A DNA stretch of 64,000 bases from Paramecium tetraurelia (GCF_000165425.1 NW_001798976.1:126590-190589), one strand, 5' to 3'. Shown: positions 49,870-64,000, numbered from the stretch's first letter. Notes: generated by a model not told the origin, from the letters alone. Program-made: numbers and translations.

Positions 49870-50409
49870 TCATTATAGCTCCAATTTTATTTTAATATCA
49901 ACCAATTTTTCATTTTATCTCAATGGGATTACTTTTATTTAATATTAATTTTAATTTTATTTATTGATTTTTTTGGATTCACACAAAGGTTATTTCATAA
50001 TAACATGATCAGTTTCAGGCTTTAAATCAACAAAATGCTTATATGGATATATTTTCCATTTTTAATTAAAGTCATTAAAGTATTGATTAATTTTATCGTC
50101 ATATTCTACTTTTGAATTTTAAGATTATTGGCTCAATTTGAAAACAAAGTTTTAATGCTGCCATTCAGTAAAATCACTCTTCAAACTCGATTGTATGATA
50201 TCAGGTTGAATGTTTTCGACAAGCTTAAGTGAATTCAGCAAAGACGCTTACATTTTTAAATCCATTCTCTTAGGATTAGGCTTGCTGATTGGTTTCTTTA
50301 CACTCTATTATCCTTTTATGCTTGACTTATTTTAGGGTAGTTCTTAGGCTTTCGGTCTCTTTTTTATTGGTATTAAGGCTATTTCATCGTCTTCTCCGAA
50401 TTATTCCAT
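49870..50409 (-). CDS. Hypothetical basic protein (179 aa)
   Basis: A single exon, MEQFGEDDEIALIPIKKRP onward. The first 60 residues are Lys/Pro/Ser-rich (KKPISKPNPKRMD) and likely disordered. The middle is more ordered (SLKLVENIQPDIIQSSLKSD, NQYFNDFNQKWKIYPYKHFV), and the tail is rich in Asn, Gln and Lys. No known domain. All glutamines of the tail are written TAA, so the frame is visible only with the ciliate code. Confidence 0.65.
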
Positions 50410-50788
50410 TTTATGAAAACCAATATGTTTTAAAGTATAAAAATTACAACCTTTATTTAGAACAATTTACCGCCTTGATGAAAATTATAGAATTCAAAGA
50501 ATAAAAATGATATTATTCAATGAATTGTATCATTCCTGCATTAAAAAAATTATTAGATGATCATATATAATAGATCAGCATGATCTAATTTGTATTTTAC
50601 ATATAGCAATATAACTTAAAGGACGAATTTGCGTTCTTTAAGAAATTAAACATCAGGTTTCTGCAACTAAGAAGCATCGTTTAAATTTGAAAAAATAATT
50701 GTGTCTCTTTGAATGTGAATAATTAGTATAATTATCAAATTCATCGTTAAAAAGTCTAAGTATATATAATAAATAAAATTATTAAAAA
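50410..50788. other. AT-rich spacer between divergent genes
   Basis: About 380 bp between two divergent gene starts. No element is recognised beyond AT-richness. Confidence 0.5.
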
Positions 50789-51327
50789 ATGTAAGAAATT
50801 GAAGCGAAGAAGCAATTAAAAGCAAGTGAAGGAGCTCATTTTTTTTATACTTTGATATTCCTTTCAGCTTCTGGTATAATTGAGACTCAATTTATTGAAC
50901 AGAAATGTAATCAAAATCTGCAATTGTTTGTTCACTTAGTATTCTATGGATTAATTATCTGGGGTACATACATTTTAATTACATTGATACCGAGGTATGT
51001 GTTATAAGTTGAATTTAATTAGATATAAAAATGCAGCTATCAACTTATTTTTCAATTTTCTTGATATCTGTTTTGGTATATACATAGGACTGTTATTGTT
51101 TTTTGGAGGACGTATGTACATGGCATCTAATGATTGTTTAGCTGAAGCTCCTGCATTATACTTCTTTTTGGAGACATTTTTGTTGGTACTCTTTAATTTG
51201 AAATTATTAGGTTAACGGCATCATATTTGCAATATTGTTTTTAGCATTTGTGTCGTATGTCTTAAAGAGATTTTCTAAATCATAGCAAGTTTATGATGAA
51301 GGCAAAGATGAATTTTATGATGCATGA
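50789..51327 (+). CDS. Four-helix membrane protein, hypothetical
   Basis: Two introns (28 nt gtatgtgt...taattag, 25 nt gtactctt...attattag) give 161 residues. There are four hydrophobic segments (FFYTLIFLSASGIIET, LFVHLVFYGLIIWGTYILIT, LFFNFLDICFGIYIGLLLFF, GIIFAILFLAFVSYVLK), a short cytosolic-like start (MQEIEAKKQLKASEG) and an acidic C-terminus. The second intron was chosen because it leaves an intact fourth helix. Topology suggests a small polytopic endomembrane protein; the family is not recognised. Confidence 0.7.
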
Positions 51328-51346
51328 TAATAATTTTTAATAATAT

Positions 51347-53042
51347 ATGAATAATTCAGTCTAAAACATACGAAGACCTGTAACATCTTAAAACTACAGA
51401 TCGATAGATAAGTTAGGCAACAACAGCCAACAAAAACTACCAAATTTAAGTGATGTTATGAACCTGAAATTGAAGCAACAGAGTGAAAGAGAGTTACAGG
51501 AGCTGATTCAAAAATTGGTGAAGCAAGTTCAATAACTCAATTCAGCAGTCATCTAAAAAGACAAATAAATTTAACAATATGAATTCATGATTAAATCTCT
51601 TTAAATCGCGATAGAAAAAAGAGATTGCATTATTAGTGCATTGAGAGTCGAGAAGCAATAAATAGTTGAGATCGTGAATCCATTGAAACCTATGGTAAAG
51701 ACTGACGATTCATCAAGAACTCCTAGTTTGGGTCCTAAGAAATCAATGAGGACCAGAACAAAAGACACTAATTTCGATGAAAATCTCTCTGCTATCCTTG
51801 ACTCTGACTATGGTAAATATATTAGAATTAGTTTGAGCCTTGCTAAGTTAATATGTAAAATGTTATGAAGAATTAAATCATTTGACATAGATAAAGAATT
51901 TAGTCTCCAATGAAGATTAGTTCTTTGCTAACATTTAGAAAATGGAATTGAGCAACATAGTTCACATTTTCGATGCAATCTAATTAGTCCTGTAAGAACA
52001 CAAGTTATTGTTCAAAAATGTTATCAAGCAAAATAAACTATTTGAAGCTTGTCTACAAATATATGAAGTAATTTATTCTTATGATCAATTTTCAGCAAAT
52101 CCCTTTGAATGACTAATTAGAGAGCTTGCAGGGATTATTGAAAGACTCCCTAAATTGTGATAAGGTTTAGATCTACGTACTCGACAGCGAACACTAAGAG
52201 TTATGGACAAAAACTAAAGACAGAGTGTTAAGAATATAGGCAAATGAAGATATCATCGGAGTTTGCTTTTAAGAAAGGGGTTTAATCAATGTCCACAATG
52301 CGTATAACGATCCTAGGTTCAAAAAAGAAAATGATAAAGGATATAAGACAAATACTCTTCTTTTATGTCCAATTTTGGATAAGTAATAGAATTCAATTGG
52401 AGTTGTTATGGCAATCAATAAACTCACTGGGCATTTTAATAATGATGATCAATTGTTCATTTCCAAGACCTCAGAAATGATATCCATTTTATTAAGAAAT
52501 CATCAGCAATCCAATGAGTCTATCAGTATCCAGAATGCTCTAAGAAATGTGATCTAAGTATTGAAATTGTTGTTCCACTTAGGCTTAACTTCAATTAGTG
52601 TACATGAATGATACAGAGCACATCTTATTTGAAGCTGAAAACCTATTGAAGAATTTGTTTCACACTTAAAAAGGCTTAGTTTATGTGGTTAATAATAATC
52701 GATTACTAAGAGTGAACGAAAAGAAATTATTAGAAGTGTCATAACTAGGAATTGGAATTGTTGGAGAAGCTCATAAAGTCAAAGAGTTCTTGTGGGTTTA
52801 GAATGCTTACAATCACTAATCATTTAACAACTTAGGTTTTTGCTTAATTTTATTTTTCAGTTGACATTCAAACTACTATGCCTATCTACTGCATTGAAGT
52901 CGAAGGGAAAAATCAATCGGTCATTTTATAAGTTATAAACAACAAGGGGATCAGGTCCTAGAAGGTCAGTTCATTTGATTAGGAATTATTAGAAATGTTC
53001 GGAAAAATTATTTTAAGTAAAATTGATTTTATATAATTATGA
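51347..53042 (+). CDS. Tandem GAF-domain protein with coiled-coil N-terminus
   Basis: Four introns (25, 28, 25 and 25 nt) give 530 residues. The N-terminal 120 residues are a coiled coil (LKQQSERELQELIQKLVKQV) with a Ser/Thr/Pro linker (DDSSRTPSLGPKKS). A first GAF domain has VQIYVLDSEHQELWTKTKDR, ANEDIIGVCFQERGLINVHN, AYNDPRFKKENDKGYKTN, TLLLCPILDKQ and VVMAINKLTGHFNNDDQ, close to the cyclic-nucleotide GAF signature. A second, weaker GAF-like region follows (LFHTQKGLVYVVNNNRLLRV, GIGIVGEAHK). There is no phosphodiesterase catalytic domain before the stop. A ligand-sensing scaffold is inferred. It starts 19 bp after the previous gene's stop. Confidence 0.85.
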
Positions 53043-54064
53043 TCTTTATACATTACAATTAATGATTCAAACACATTTAATTATAACTTAATTTATATAA
53101 AATATTATTCATCTATTTTGTATATTTAAGTTCTGGTTAATATCATTATTAAATTGATAGGTTATATAGTGTAAAATTCTTAAACCTAATTGTATGATAA
53201 CAAAATTACTTTAATAATATTACTAACATATTTATTTAGCAATTAACTTTATTTACCATTTGATCCAATATATAAGTGGACAGAATAAGATTAATTTGTA
53301 TCTAAAAATCTATTTTTTCTATTTTAAGAAAATTCATCTTCAGGCTACTTTAGTAAATTATAATATCAAACCCATTAATTTTATCGAAAATGCTTCTATT
53401 ATAAGATCCACAAACTCAAATAATTAGTTATTGAAAGAACAAAAATCAAAATGGCAATTTATTTTTCAATAATTAATTTTAAGATCATACATCGCTTAAT
53501 ATTTTTAATTGATATTTTAAGCCTTGAATTGGGTAATGATTTAAAGTTATTTTGCAGTACATTTTACTTGGAGACTTGAGTAGGAAATGTTGAGATATTC
53601 TAGAACAGCAATCTCATTTATAGCATTTAATAAATCATTTATTAAGTAGAAATAAAAAAATAATAATATAGATTTATGTTGATTTGGTCTTATGCATTTA
53701 TTGTAAAGATGGTTTCAAATGATGGCTTAGAAGGGTAGATAAAAAATAAATAGATTTGGAGGGTAGGTTGAAAGTCAAGCCTTAGTTTTTCAAACAGATA
53801 GTATTTAAGGAGGAAGTATTTGATTTTTATATGAATTAAAGATATTTAAAATTAGATGATTAATAAATTCAACATAAATTAGTATTAAAATTTGAAGTAA
53901 GGGATAGGATTAGAATTAGAGTGAGGAGGAAGGAGGAAAAAGGGGAAGATTAATAAATAATATATATAATAATATTTTATGGATAGTTCTAGAATAAAAG
54001 GGAATTTTAATAGTTAAGGAGATTGATTTTGATTAAGAATTAAAAATTAATTTGAGGTAATAAA
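53043..54064. other. Upstream region of mtHSP70 with one long open frame
   Basis: About 1 kb. The first 600 bp are AT-rich without supported genes. From about 53722 to TGA at 54055 a plus-strand frame of some 110 codons looks protein-like (LKVKPQFFKQIVFKEEVF, LKLDDQQIQHKLVLKFEV, RDRIRIRVRRKEEKGED), but it lacks an ATG in that frame and would end 9 bp before the HSP70 start. ATGs near 53710 lie in the other frames. It could be an exon of a small gene or a purine-biased 5' region. Confidence 0.3.
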
Positions 54065-56165
<2,101 letters not shown>

Positions 56166-56171
56166 TATATT

Positions 56172-58795
56172 ATGTTATTAATATTGTACATTCCTTTAAT
56201 ATCGGCTTCTTATCTTTATGAGAATTCAACACTCATCACATAAACATTGTTTTATGAAAGAGAAGGCAACCCCATGTACAATTTAAGTGTGTTAACAACC
56301 TAAGAATCATACAATTAATTGGATATCAAGATTGAAGATCTCGAAAAGCGATAATTTCATATTCCCTCAGAAATGGAACCATTTAAAAGCATTTATAATG
56401 ATATCGTTAATCCCATTGAATATTCGCATTACGATTATGAAACCCTAATTGATGAATCTCCTTTTAAATTTAATGTAATCAGAGTCGATACTCAAGAAAC
56501 TATACTCTCTTTATTTGATATTATAGTTTCTGAATTGTACAGTGAATTTACAGTGAAAATACCTACTAAATACTTTTTTGGATTAGGAGAAAGGAATCAA
56601 AAAGGATTCAGGTTCAAAGAAGGAATTTACACTTTGATGGCTAAAGACGTCCCTTAATTGTTAGAAGATGGCAAATAACCAGGGAAAGGTGTCTATTCAT
56701 CTCACCCAGTGTATTTGATGAGAGAAAGATCAGGCAAATACCATGTGTTGTTTTTTAAGAATAGTTCGCCTATGGATGTCGTCTATAAAGAGGATAAGTT
56801 GACATTCAAGTACATCGGCGGAATACTGTAATTGAAACTCTTCTTAGGTGACTACGATCCTGAGACTGCAGTTAAATTATATCACTCCTATTTAGGAGGT
56901 TGGGCATTGCATCCCTTTTGGGCCATGGGATATCATCATAGTAGATGGCCAATTAAAAGTAGTGAGAAGTTGAAAGAGTACGTTCATAATCATAAGGAAA
57001 ATGATATCCCCATAGATACTATATGGTCAGATATCGATTACATGAATGATAGATAAATCTTTTCTGTGGATGAAACGAGATTCCATAAGAGTGACTTTGA
57101 AGAAATATAAAATCAATTGGGAGTGAACTACATCCCAATTATTGATGTGGCAGTCGGAGTTAAGTATGGTAAACAAGATAAAGGATTCAGAGAGGGAATC
57201 AATTTAGATATCTTTTTAAGATCTCCAAATACAGGTCAAAGATTTAGAGGTAATGTATGGCCAGGATCTTCATATTTTCCAGATTTCTTTCATCCGAATT
57301 GTTCGACTTATTGGAGGACTATGATCAAACATCTCTATCAAAGTACTAATTTTAGCGGATTATGGATCGATATGAATGAGCCAACTAATTTCTGCGATGG
57401 GGAATGCGACCTCTAATCAGGAGGCGATAAATGGAATTCTACAATGGACTACACTGACATTAATGAAGATTACAAAAACAATCATATTAGATTCCCTTAC
57501 ATTCCTGGAGTGTCACCGCTTGAAAAGATGACTCTCCCTCCAAATTTATACCATTATGGCAAATACCTCCACAAGGATGTTCATAATCTTTATGGATTGC
57601 AAGAATCATATGAAACATATTAAGCTTAAAAAGAAATTGGAAAACCATTGCCATTTATTATCTCAAGATCCACTTTTCCTGGAAGTGGCCATTTTACCTA
57701 GCATTGGGAGGGAGACAACGAAGCCTCGTATACATTTCTGTATTTATCTGTTGGGTCCACAATGCAATTCAATATCTTCGGTATACCCATGGTAGGTGCT
57801 GATGTGTGTGGATTCTTAGATAACACTACCCCTAATTTGTGTGCTCGCTGGGTTTAATTGGGTAGTCTTTACCCATTTTTTAGAAATCACAATAATGATA
57901 GAGCCAAGGATCAAGAATTCTATTCTCTTGGTTAGGATGTGTATTAAGCAGCCAGAAGAAATATTAAATTAAGATATTCTATTATCAAATGGTACTATTC
58001 GTTGTTCCTGAGATCTAATCACACTGGTACAATATTTCGACCAGTGTTCTTTGAATTTAATGATGATGTTAATCTATTCAAGGATGAAGTGTTGGATACA
58101 TAATTTCTAATAGGAGATGAACTAATCGCCACTCCTATCTTGATAGAAAATCAAACCATAAGAAAGGCATACTTCCCCAAAGCATATTGGTATCATTTCT
58201 TAAGTGGATCTAGATTGTAAAAGTAAGAAGATCCAGGATTGGAACATTTTATTGTGTGTAAATACACAGATTATGTTCCATTATATATAAGAGGTGGTAG
58301 TATCATCTTACAATAAAATATCACTAATGTAAGATCCATTAAGGATCTCAAAAATCATTTTCATGCTGTCATTGCTATTGGTGAAAAAGATTCCTTTGGT
58401 ACGATGATCGATTTGGATGAATTCTCAGATTAAAAAGTATTTATTATCATCAGAATAGATTTTAGAGAAATGTGATCAATCAAACTGCATTCTTAATGTA
58501 AATTTCTCGATACAAGAAAATAAAGCTGAATTTACGATTGTGAGAGCTGATAATGGCAAACCAGCATCATATCCATTATTTATTAATAGATTAAAAATCT
58601 ATGGTTTATCACCATCCTAAAACATTAAATGTTCAAGCAATGTAATTCTTAGATTTAAGTTAGAAAATTGTTGAGTGTTCATACAGCAATGATAATACAT
58701 TCCCGTATATTTCCATCATAGAATTAAATGAAGGAATTGGCCTTGAGTTTGGTGAAACAACAGACATATTCAAATTAACATTATAATTTTCATGA
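56172..58795 (+). CDS. Alpha-glucosidase, glycoside hydrolase family 31, secreted or lysosomal
   Basis: Two 22-nt introns near the 3' end give 859 residues. The signal peptide is MLLILYIPLISA. GH31 landmarks follow in order: KYFFGLGERNQKGFRFKEG, ALHPFWAMGYHHSRW, IDTIWSDIDYMND, the nucleophile Asp in LWIDMNEPTNFC, the acid/base region STFPGSGHFTQHWEGDNEAS, GIPMVGADVCGF, ARWVQLGSLYPFFRNHNN and LIATPILIENQTIRKAYFP. The C-terminal beta domains complete the usual length. It hydrolyses terminal alpha-1,4-linked glucose, most likely in digestive vacuoles or lysosomes of this bacterivore. The start codon is only 6 bp after the HSP70 stop. Confidence 0.93.
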
Positions 58796-59016
58796 ATATA
58801 ATATCACTTAAATTATTTCATAGACTTTTGTCTTCTACTTTATTACTTTTGATTCCTGTGTTTTGAATAAATCTGGAGTAAAATTAATTCTAGTCTCCTC
58901 TCACTCTGAGATTAAATAATAATATTCTATTATGATTCCATAATATTCTAATATCTATAAAACAATAAACTTATATCTTTTATAAAGTGAAAATAATTGT
59001 CAATGAGAAATATATA

Positions 59017-60475
59017 TCATTTAATAAATGCAATTACTACTGTAATGTCATCTATGACTTCATCTTCTCTTTACCATGCTTCTCTTGCGGCTTGAATCAG
59101 TCTTTAGCAAGCACCTTGAGTATCATCTTTTCTATAATATTCATAAACAGTCTCAATAACCCATTCATTAGAGAGGAATCTAATATTTAGTATCAATAAT
59201 ACTCCCATATTCCATCAGATGCAACAATAATGAACTTATCACAAAGGCAAAAGTGAATGTTTTATTATTTCAGGCTCACAAATCACACCAACTTAACTAG
59301 CAACATAATCACCAAAACTTCTTGACATAGCTAAACCAGGGACATCCTCATCAGATTTCCAAACTCTAGCAGGTCCAACTGGATTGCCATCTTCATCACT
59401 ATATGCTTGCACACGACCTCCTCTTTGAATGATTCTGGCTTACTCTAGAAAACAATCAGGTTTATGATCTTTCGACAATTCAATTACCGACAATTTATTA
59501 TCGAATCTTCCTATAACTGCTCTACTATCACCAATATTGGCACAGTATAATACATTTTCAAAGGAGATTACTGTTACAGTGGTTGCACCTGAGTAAGTGA
59601 CATCAATTCCACTTTCAAGTAATTCTTCATTGGTTTATAAAAAACAGTTTTTGAGGATTGTGTTAACTTATCTAGGAATTAATTAAATATTGTACTTATC
59701 TCTATCATAACAGGATGAAATGGCCTAGATTCCTTATTCAATGAAGGAAGGTAATACTTATTGTAGGAATTGAGCTACTTAGTGGCCATTTGTGCCATGT
59801 CCATCTGAAACTTAAATATACCAATCATTTTCTTTGTTGTTAAATTTGTTGATTAGTTTGTAGATGTCCTAATTGGTTTTAGTTTAACCATTGTAAAGCA
59901 TTCCAGGAGCACTCAATCCATTTGCTTTTGCTATATAGAGGTGCAAGTTTGAAATATCAGGATTACTAATTGAACGAGGTCCTTTAAATAATTTCGATTT
60001 AACTATGGATTGTTATTGTTGCTTAGTCATTTCCATTAATTTCTGGTATTTTTTAGAAATGCCTTGTTGATTGAATAGATCTTTGTTTTACTAAATTACA
60101 GGTTATTTAGTTTCAGGCCTCTCCTGCTTGATTTTTAATAAGATTGACAAGGCATTGGCAGATAAGTTATGTGAATTTTCTTTGGTTTCAATTAATTTGC
60201 TGTTCTAACGTGCATGAGTTTTTTTGAGTAATACACTGCTAACATCTTTGAAATCCTTTCCACTGGCTGGCCTTGATTTTTTGGCTTCAATTTTTGAATT
60301 GCCACCTCCATTCCTATTGCTGGGTACTAGATATCTAAATAGTAATTTGATTGTTGTACTTGTTTGCATTTACGATTGGTGACTTCAATCGGGCTTATTA
60401 TTCTTGCTCACTTTTCCTTTTTAGAAGTGAAGCATATAATTTATCTGGAGAAATTTAGGAGGCTTTAGCTTTCAT
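59017..60475 (-). CDS. PP2C-type protein phosphatase (PPM family), one frame break
   Basis: Introns of 25 nt (near 60330) and 23 nt (near 59170). The N-terminal 190 residues are a basic, Ser/Lys/Gln-rich extension. The phosphatase core has VSDGHGTNGHQVA (metal-binding DGHG), SGATTVTVISFENVLYCANI, GDSRAVIGRF, LSKDHKPD, RIIQRGGRV, MSRSFGDYVASQVGVICEPE, FIIVASDGIWEFLSNEWV and DEVIDDITVVIAFIK. All metal-coordinating Asp/Gly residues are present. The frame breaks by one extra base at about 59241, between HSLLPL and DKFIIVASDG, where the unshifted frame reads TGA immediately. With the base removed the length is exactly 470 codons. Confidence 0.88.
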
Positions 60476-60544
60476 GCAAAATAGTTGTTAATTATTAAAA
60501 TTATAAATATATACATATTTTACTTGATCATATTTTTTCATCAT

Positions 60545-60661
60545 TCACCTCTCCTCTCGAACCCTCTACTGTGGATTTAGCTTATCACTATACTACTTCA
60601 GGAGATACTCTACATAAGCCTATAATGTAATAATAAGCATTTTAATTGGTGTTGCATTCAT
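60545..60661 (-). CDS. Possible micro-protein (38 aa)
   Basis: ATG to TGA, MNATPIKMLIITLQAYVEYL then a basic tail (KLNPQQRVREER), 69 bp upstream of the PP2C start on the same strand. An amphipathic or membrane-like helix followed by a charged end is plausible for a small subunit, but the length alone is not significant. Confidence 0.3.
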
Positions 60662-61083
60662 TTATGTATTTCATCATCATTATTCTATTTTATTTTACAA
60701 CCAAAATATTTTATTTAATTTTAGTTATTTTATTTATTTCTTAAATATAAAATCACAAATTCTAATCTCTACCTTGATAACTTAAATATTCCACTAAAAT
60801 CTTAAGGTTTTCCCAATTAACTATATGAAAATACCAGAATCTTAAGTGATATTCAACAAGCTTTTTAATATCTTTATCTCCCTCTTTGTTAACTCCTATT
60901 TTTACAATTGACTATTCAATATCAGCAAAAGAAATGATATGCAGTTCATATATTTTTATAAATTATCCATTTTAATAATATATATGTTAAAATTTATTAA
61001 TATTTATTTATTAAACCATACATCCTATATTCGCTAAATATATTTTATTATAAAAACCTTTGATTTAGAGATTATAAAATAAA
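60662..61083. other. AT-rich spacer upstream of PKA regulatory subunit
   Basis: About 420 bp, AT-rich, no gene or repeat recognised. Confidence 0.5.
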
Positions 61084-62318
61084 ATGTAAAATTAAGATTA
61101 AGAATATTTGCTCAATAATGTGAACCCCATCTTAGAATAACTAGCACTCTATTTAGTTAAAGAAAAGCCTGACAATGTGGTAATTCCTATTCATTATGAT
61201 TTAATTAGACCCAAGCATCAATTGAATGGTTAAGCGTAACAGGAGGTATTGTTATTATTCATCAATTCACTAGCTCAAATTGAAAATGGATTACATCATA
61301 ACCAAAATTTTCATAATGACACTGTTGAATCATCTGATGATACAGAATCTGATGAGGATGACTACGAACTCTATGCCAATAATCCCATTCGACCAGATAG
61401 AGCAAGCGTTAGTGCTGAAGTCTATGGAATTTATAACAAGAAAACTAATTTCAAACCTAAAATAGTTGCAAAATCTCACTTGCAAATTCAGAAAATCAAA
61501 GAAAAATTAGCATAATCATTTATGTTCTCGGAATTGGATGAACATGATCTGAGAATAGTCATAAATGCTATGGAAGTCATCCAATGTAAAAAGGGAGATA
61601 TAATCATCCGATAAGGAGATGACGGTGACAATCTATATATTGTTGATGAAGGGACACTGGACTGCTCACGAACTAAAGCAGGCCAAGATTCAGTTCATCT
61701 GAAAACATACAAACCAGGTGAATCCTTTGGTGAATTAGCACTCTTATACAATTCCCCCAGAGCAGCCACAATAGTTGCAGAGGAAAACTGCGTTCTATTC
61801 TCCCTAGATAGAGGAACCTTCAATCACATAGTCAAAGATGCTGCCATCAGAAAGCGAGAAAGATATGAATACTTTTTAGCTCATGTTGAATTGCTTTAAG
61901 AGTTAGACCCCTATAGCAGATCTTAGATTGCTGATGCACTAAAGAGCAGAAACTTCAACATAGGTGACTACATAGTTAAGGAAGGAGACGAAGGAGATAT
62001 CTTTTACTTCCTTGAGAAGGGAGAAGCTGTAGCCACAAAAGTCTTGAATCAAAGTATTCTCTTTCTTAATACCCTTTAGGTTAGCCTGCTTAAGAAGTTT
62101 ACTTTTATAAGGAAGGTGATTATTTTGGAGAAATTGCCCTACTGAGATAAGCTCCAAGAGCTGCCTCTGTCATTGCCGAAGTAATCCCCATTTTCATTAA
62201 ATCATAGACTCCGTGCACTGTTGTTTATTTGGATAGGGAGACATTCAAGAGATTATTGGGACCACTTGAAGATATACTCACTCGTAATTTTAAGAAGTAC
62301 GAAAAATACATGAATTGA
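61084..62318 (+). CDS. cAMP-dependent protein kinase regulatory subunit
   Basis: Two introns (26 nt gtattctc...ctttag, 27 nt gtaatccc...aatcatag) give 393 residues. An N-terminal region of about 80 residues precedes an acidic stretch (SSDDTESDEDDYELY) and the inhibitor site RPDRASVSAEVYGIYN, where the P-site is Ser as in RII-type subunits that are autophosphorylated. Two cyclic-nucleotide-binding domains follow. Domain A has RQGDDGDNLYIVDEG and the phosphate cassette FGELALLYNSPRAATIVA; domain B has KEGDEGDIFYFLEKGEA and FGEIALLRQAPRAASVIAE, ending RETFKRLLGPLEDIL. Both cassettes keep the Glu and Arg that hold the cyclic nucleotide. It controls ciliary and secretory responses through PKA. Confidence 0.94.
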
Positions 62319-63201
62319 GATTATAAAATATCTATTTATTTTATAATAGTAAATTTTATAACTGCATTGCTAATTTATTTCATTTTTCAATCTTTACAAA
62401 ATTATTCTGAACAAATTAAATAATCAATTCTTGAAATCCTATTACTTAAAGTAAATTTGTTCCATTTAATTTAATAATTTTATATATTCTATTTTAAGAA
62501 TCAAAGTATTAAAGTTTTAAATTCCCTTTTGATTACTAGGCCTAAAACACTTGACTGTAGAGTGACTTTAGAAAAACAACAATAAAGTTATGTAAATTCT
62601 AAATTGGAAAAACTAAACATTAACCTAATTATAGAAATATAACAAAAATCAGTTTCAGCTCAGTATCTGAGATTATGCAAAAACCATTTAAGGTATAGGT
62701 TGTAATTGCATGTTAAAATTTAATTTGTACTTTTTAAATTAATTATGACTAAAAATTTTCATCACTTCTTTTGTAATGATGAATTCTCTTATTTATTAGA
62801 AGCCATTATTTATCAACAAATTTATGTTAATTTTTCGAAAATTATTGATTTCAACTTTTCCTATTCTCTGTTATATATTCCATTATTACTTAGTAGTATT
62901 GCTTCTCTCAAAATTAGTGACATTTTAATATTGCTTTAAATTTTAGGAGAATCATAATTTAATAGTCATAAATCTCTTACAATATTGATACTCAATTACT
63001 AGTAATAATATAGAATATTGATTTAGCATTTTTCTATGCTTTTCCATATATTAAGGGTTCTCAAATCGTATAGTAGAGTTTATATACATGTCACAAATCG
63101 TTATACGAAAAATTTTGATGATAAGAAAAGTAGCATATAATTTAATGTCATATTATTATTAATTATTTGTTAACTTTATGAATTTATCTGCCAGATCCTA
63201 T
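62319..63201. other. AT-rich intergenic stretch
   Basis: About 880 bp. A plus-strand frame beginning at 62745 (MTKNFHHFFCNDEFSYLLEA) stays free of TGA for 160 codons, but its Ile/Leu/Tyr/Ser-rich composition and overlap with the next gene's start make chance likely. No other signal. Confidence 0.4.
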
Positions 63202-64000
63202 ATGCCAACATAAAAATCTATTTCTCCTTTGAATGATCGAACAACCAAGAAGCGAACTCTTACAATATATGAACTTACCAAGTCTTCAAAAAAAACAAAC
63301 AAGATAATTACAGAAAAATCCACTCAAAAAAAATTGACTTCCAATAGTTCTCAAGAGACTTCAGAAATATGTTTAACTAGGAATGATTCTGCATAGGACA
63401 ACACCAGATTATAATAATTGAAAATTTAAGTTTTAACGTACACATTTATCTCTCTAAAAGCTTAGAGAAAAAGTCTAACAGATTGAATAACTTAATTTCT
63501 AGAAAACTACTCTCCTGCTTAAAGAACTTCAATACTATCGCAATAAGCCCCTTAATAGTTCAAATACTTCGGTAATGGTTGCTTTGGCCTTAGCACGTAT
63601 CTGATATTATAATTACTTTATAGATACTAATATTAATCATTCATAACTCTTAATTATTTTTACTTTAAATCTACTTGTTTTTATGGAAATATTATCATTA
63701 CAAACTGAAATTTCAAAATCTATTATAACTGAGTCAAACATGAGTGATTAGTTATTCTAATAAATTCCCAAGATTTATCGACAGAATAGAGATTTTTTGA
63801 TTAATTTAATGGATAAAAATTTTGATACAAATATTTCTAATTGTTATAAGTCAATAATTTCTCAATTATATTACTAATTCATATTTAATAACTAAGAAGT
63901 AAATTAGGATATTTCTAGAAATAATAAATAAAAAGCAGAATTAATTTATTAATCTTATCTGTGCATTCAAAGCTATCTAGGTAGAAATATCTTACCATAG
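63202..64000 (+). CDS. Hypothetical protein, 3' end beyond window
   Basis: Starts MPTQKSISPLNDRTTKKRTL and remains open to the window edge after two introns (31 nt gttttaac...taaaag, 27 nt gtatctga...tttatag). The N-terminal 100 residues are Ser/Thr/Lys-rich and disordered. A short coiled coil follows (LREKVQQIEQLNFQKTTLLL). Then come two hydrophobic patches (SVMVALALAH, LLIIFTLNLLVFM) and a helical region (IPKIYRQNRDFLINLMDKNF). No domain is recognised. The gene is partial. Confidence 0.6.

Noticed and set aside
62745..63235. TGA-free plus-strand frame of about 164 codons starting MTKNFHHFF
   Set aside because: With only one stop codon and about 25% GC, runs of this length occur by chance; composition is Ile/Leu/Tyr/Ser-heavy and it overlaps the start of a better-supported gene in another frame.

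Overview
The window is nuclear DNA of a ciliate, most likely Paramecium (macronuclear-like). It is very AT-rich. Long conserved proteins read through only if TAA and TAG mean glutamine and TGA is the sole stop. Nearly every multi-exon gene is restored by removing GT...AG introns of 22 to 37 nt, usually 22 to 31. Genes lie on both strands, some only 6 to 30 bp apart. All coordinates below come from manual translation with that code and manual splicing. For most genes the spliced length is an exact multiple of three, which supports the models.

Layout. 0-9 kb: a partial hypothetical gene, a PH-type protein kinase with an altered DFG motif, an ANP32-like acidic LRR protein, an AGC kinase and the AP-1 mu subunit. 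9-20 kb: a long coiled-coil protein, a DNA2-family protein with a decayed helicase half, an ER-type 2-Cys peroxiredoxin and several hypothetical genes. 20-33 kb: a giant TRANK1/UvrD-like helicase-TPR protein and a giant secreted type I membrane protein. 33-46 kb: a SANT/Myb-like protein, a STYX-like pseudophosphatase, eEF1B-beta, a MORN protein, an EF-hand kinase, an ULK-like kinase and some poorly resolved or eroding genes. 46-49 kb: a ubiquitin ligase joining a USP-type DUSP-UBL module to a UBE3A-type AZUL-HECT. 49-64 kb: small hypothetical genes, a four-TM protein, a tandem-GAF protein, mitochondrial HSP70, a GH31 alpha-glucosidase, a PP2C phosphatase, a PKA regulatory subunit and a gene cut by the window edge.

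There is no operon logic. Themes are signalling (five kinases, PP2C, PKA-R, GAF, STYX-like), ubiquitin and chaperones, trafficking, and DNA maintenance. The best candidates for something new are the DUSP-UBL-AZUL-HECT fusion and the DNA2 homologue that keeps its nuclease but has lost a working helicase. A recurring oddity is single-base frame breaks inside otherwise well-conserved genes, mostly one extra base. They may be assembly errors, early decay or frameshifting.
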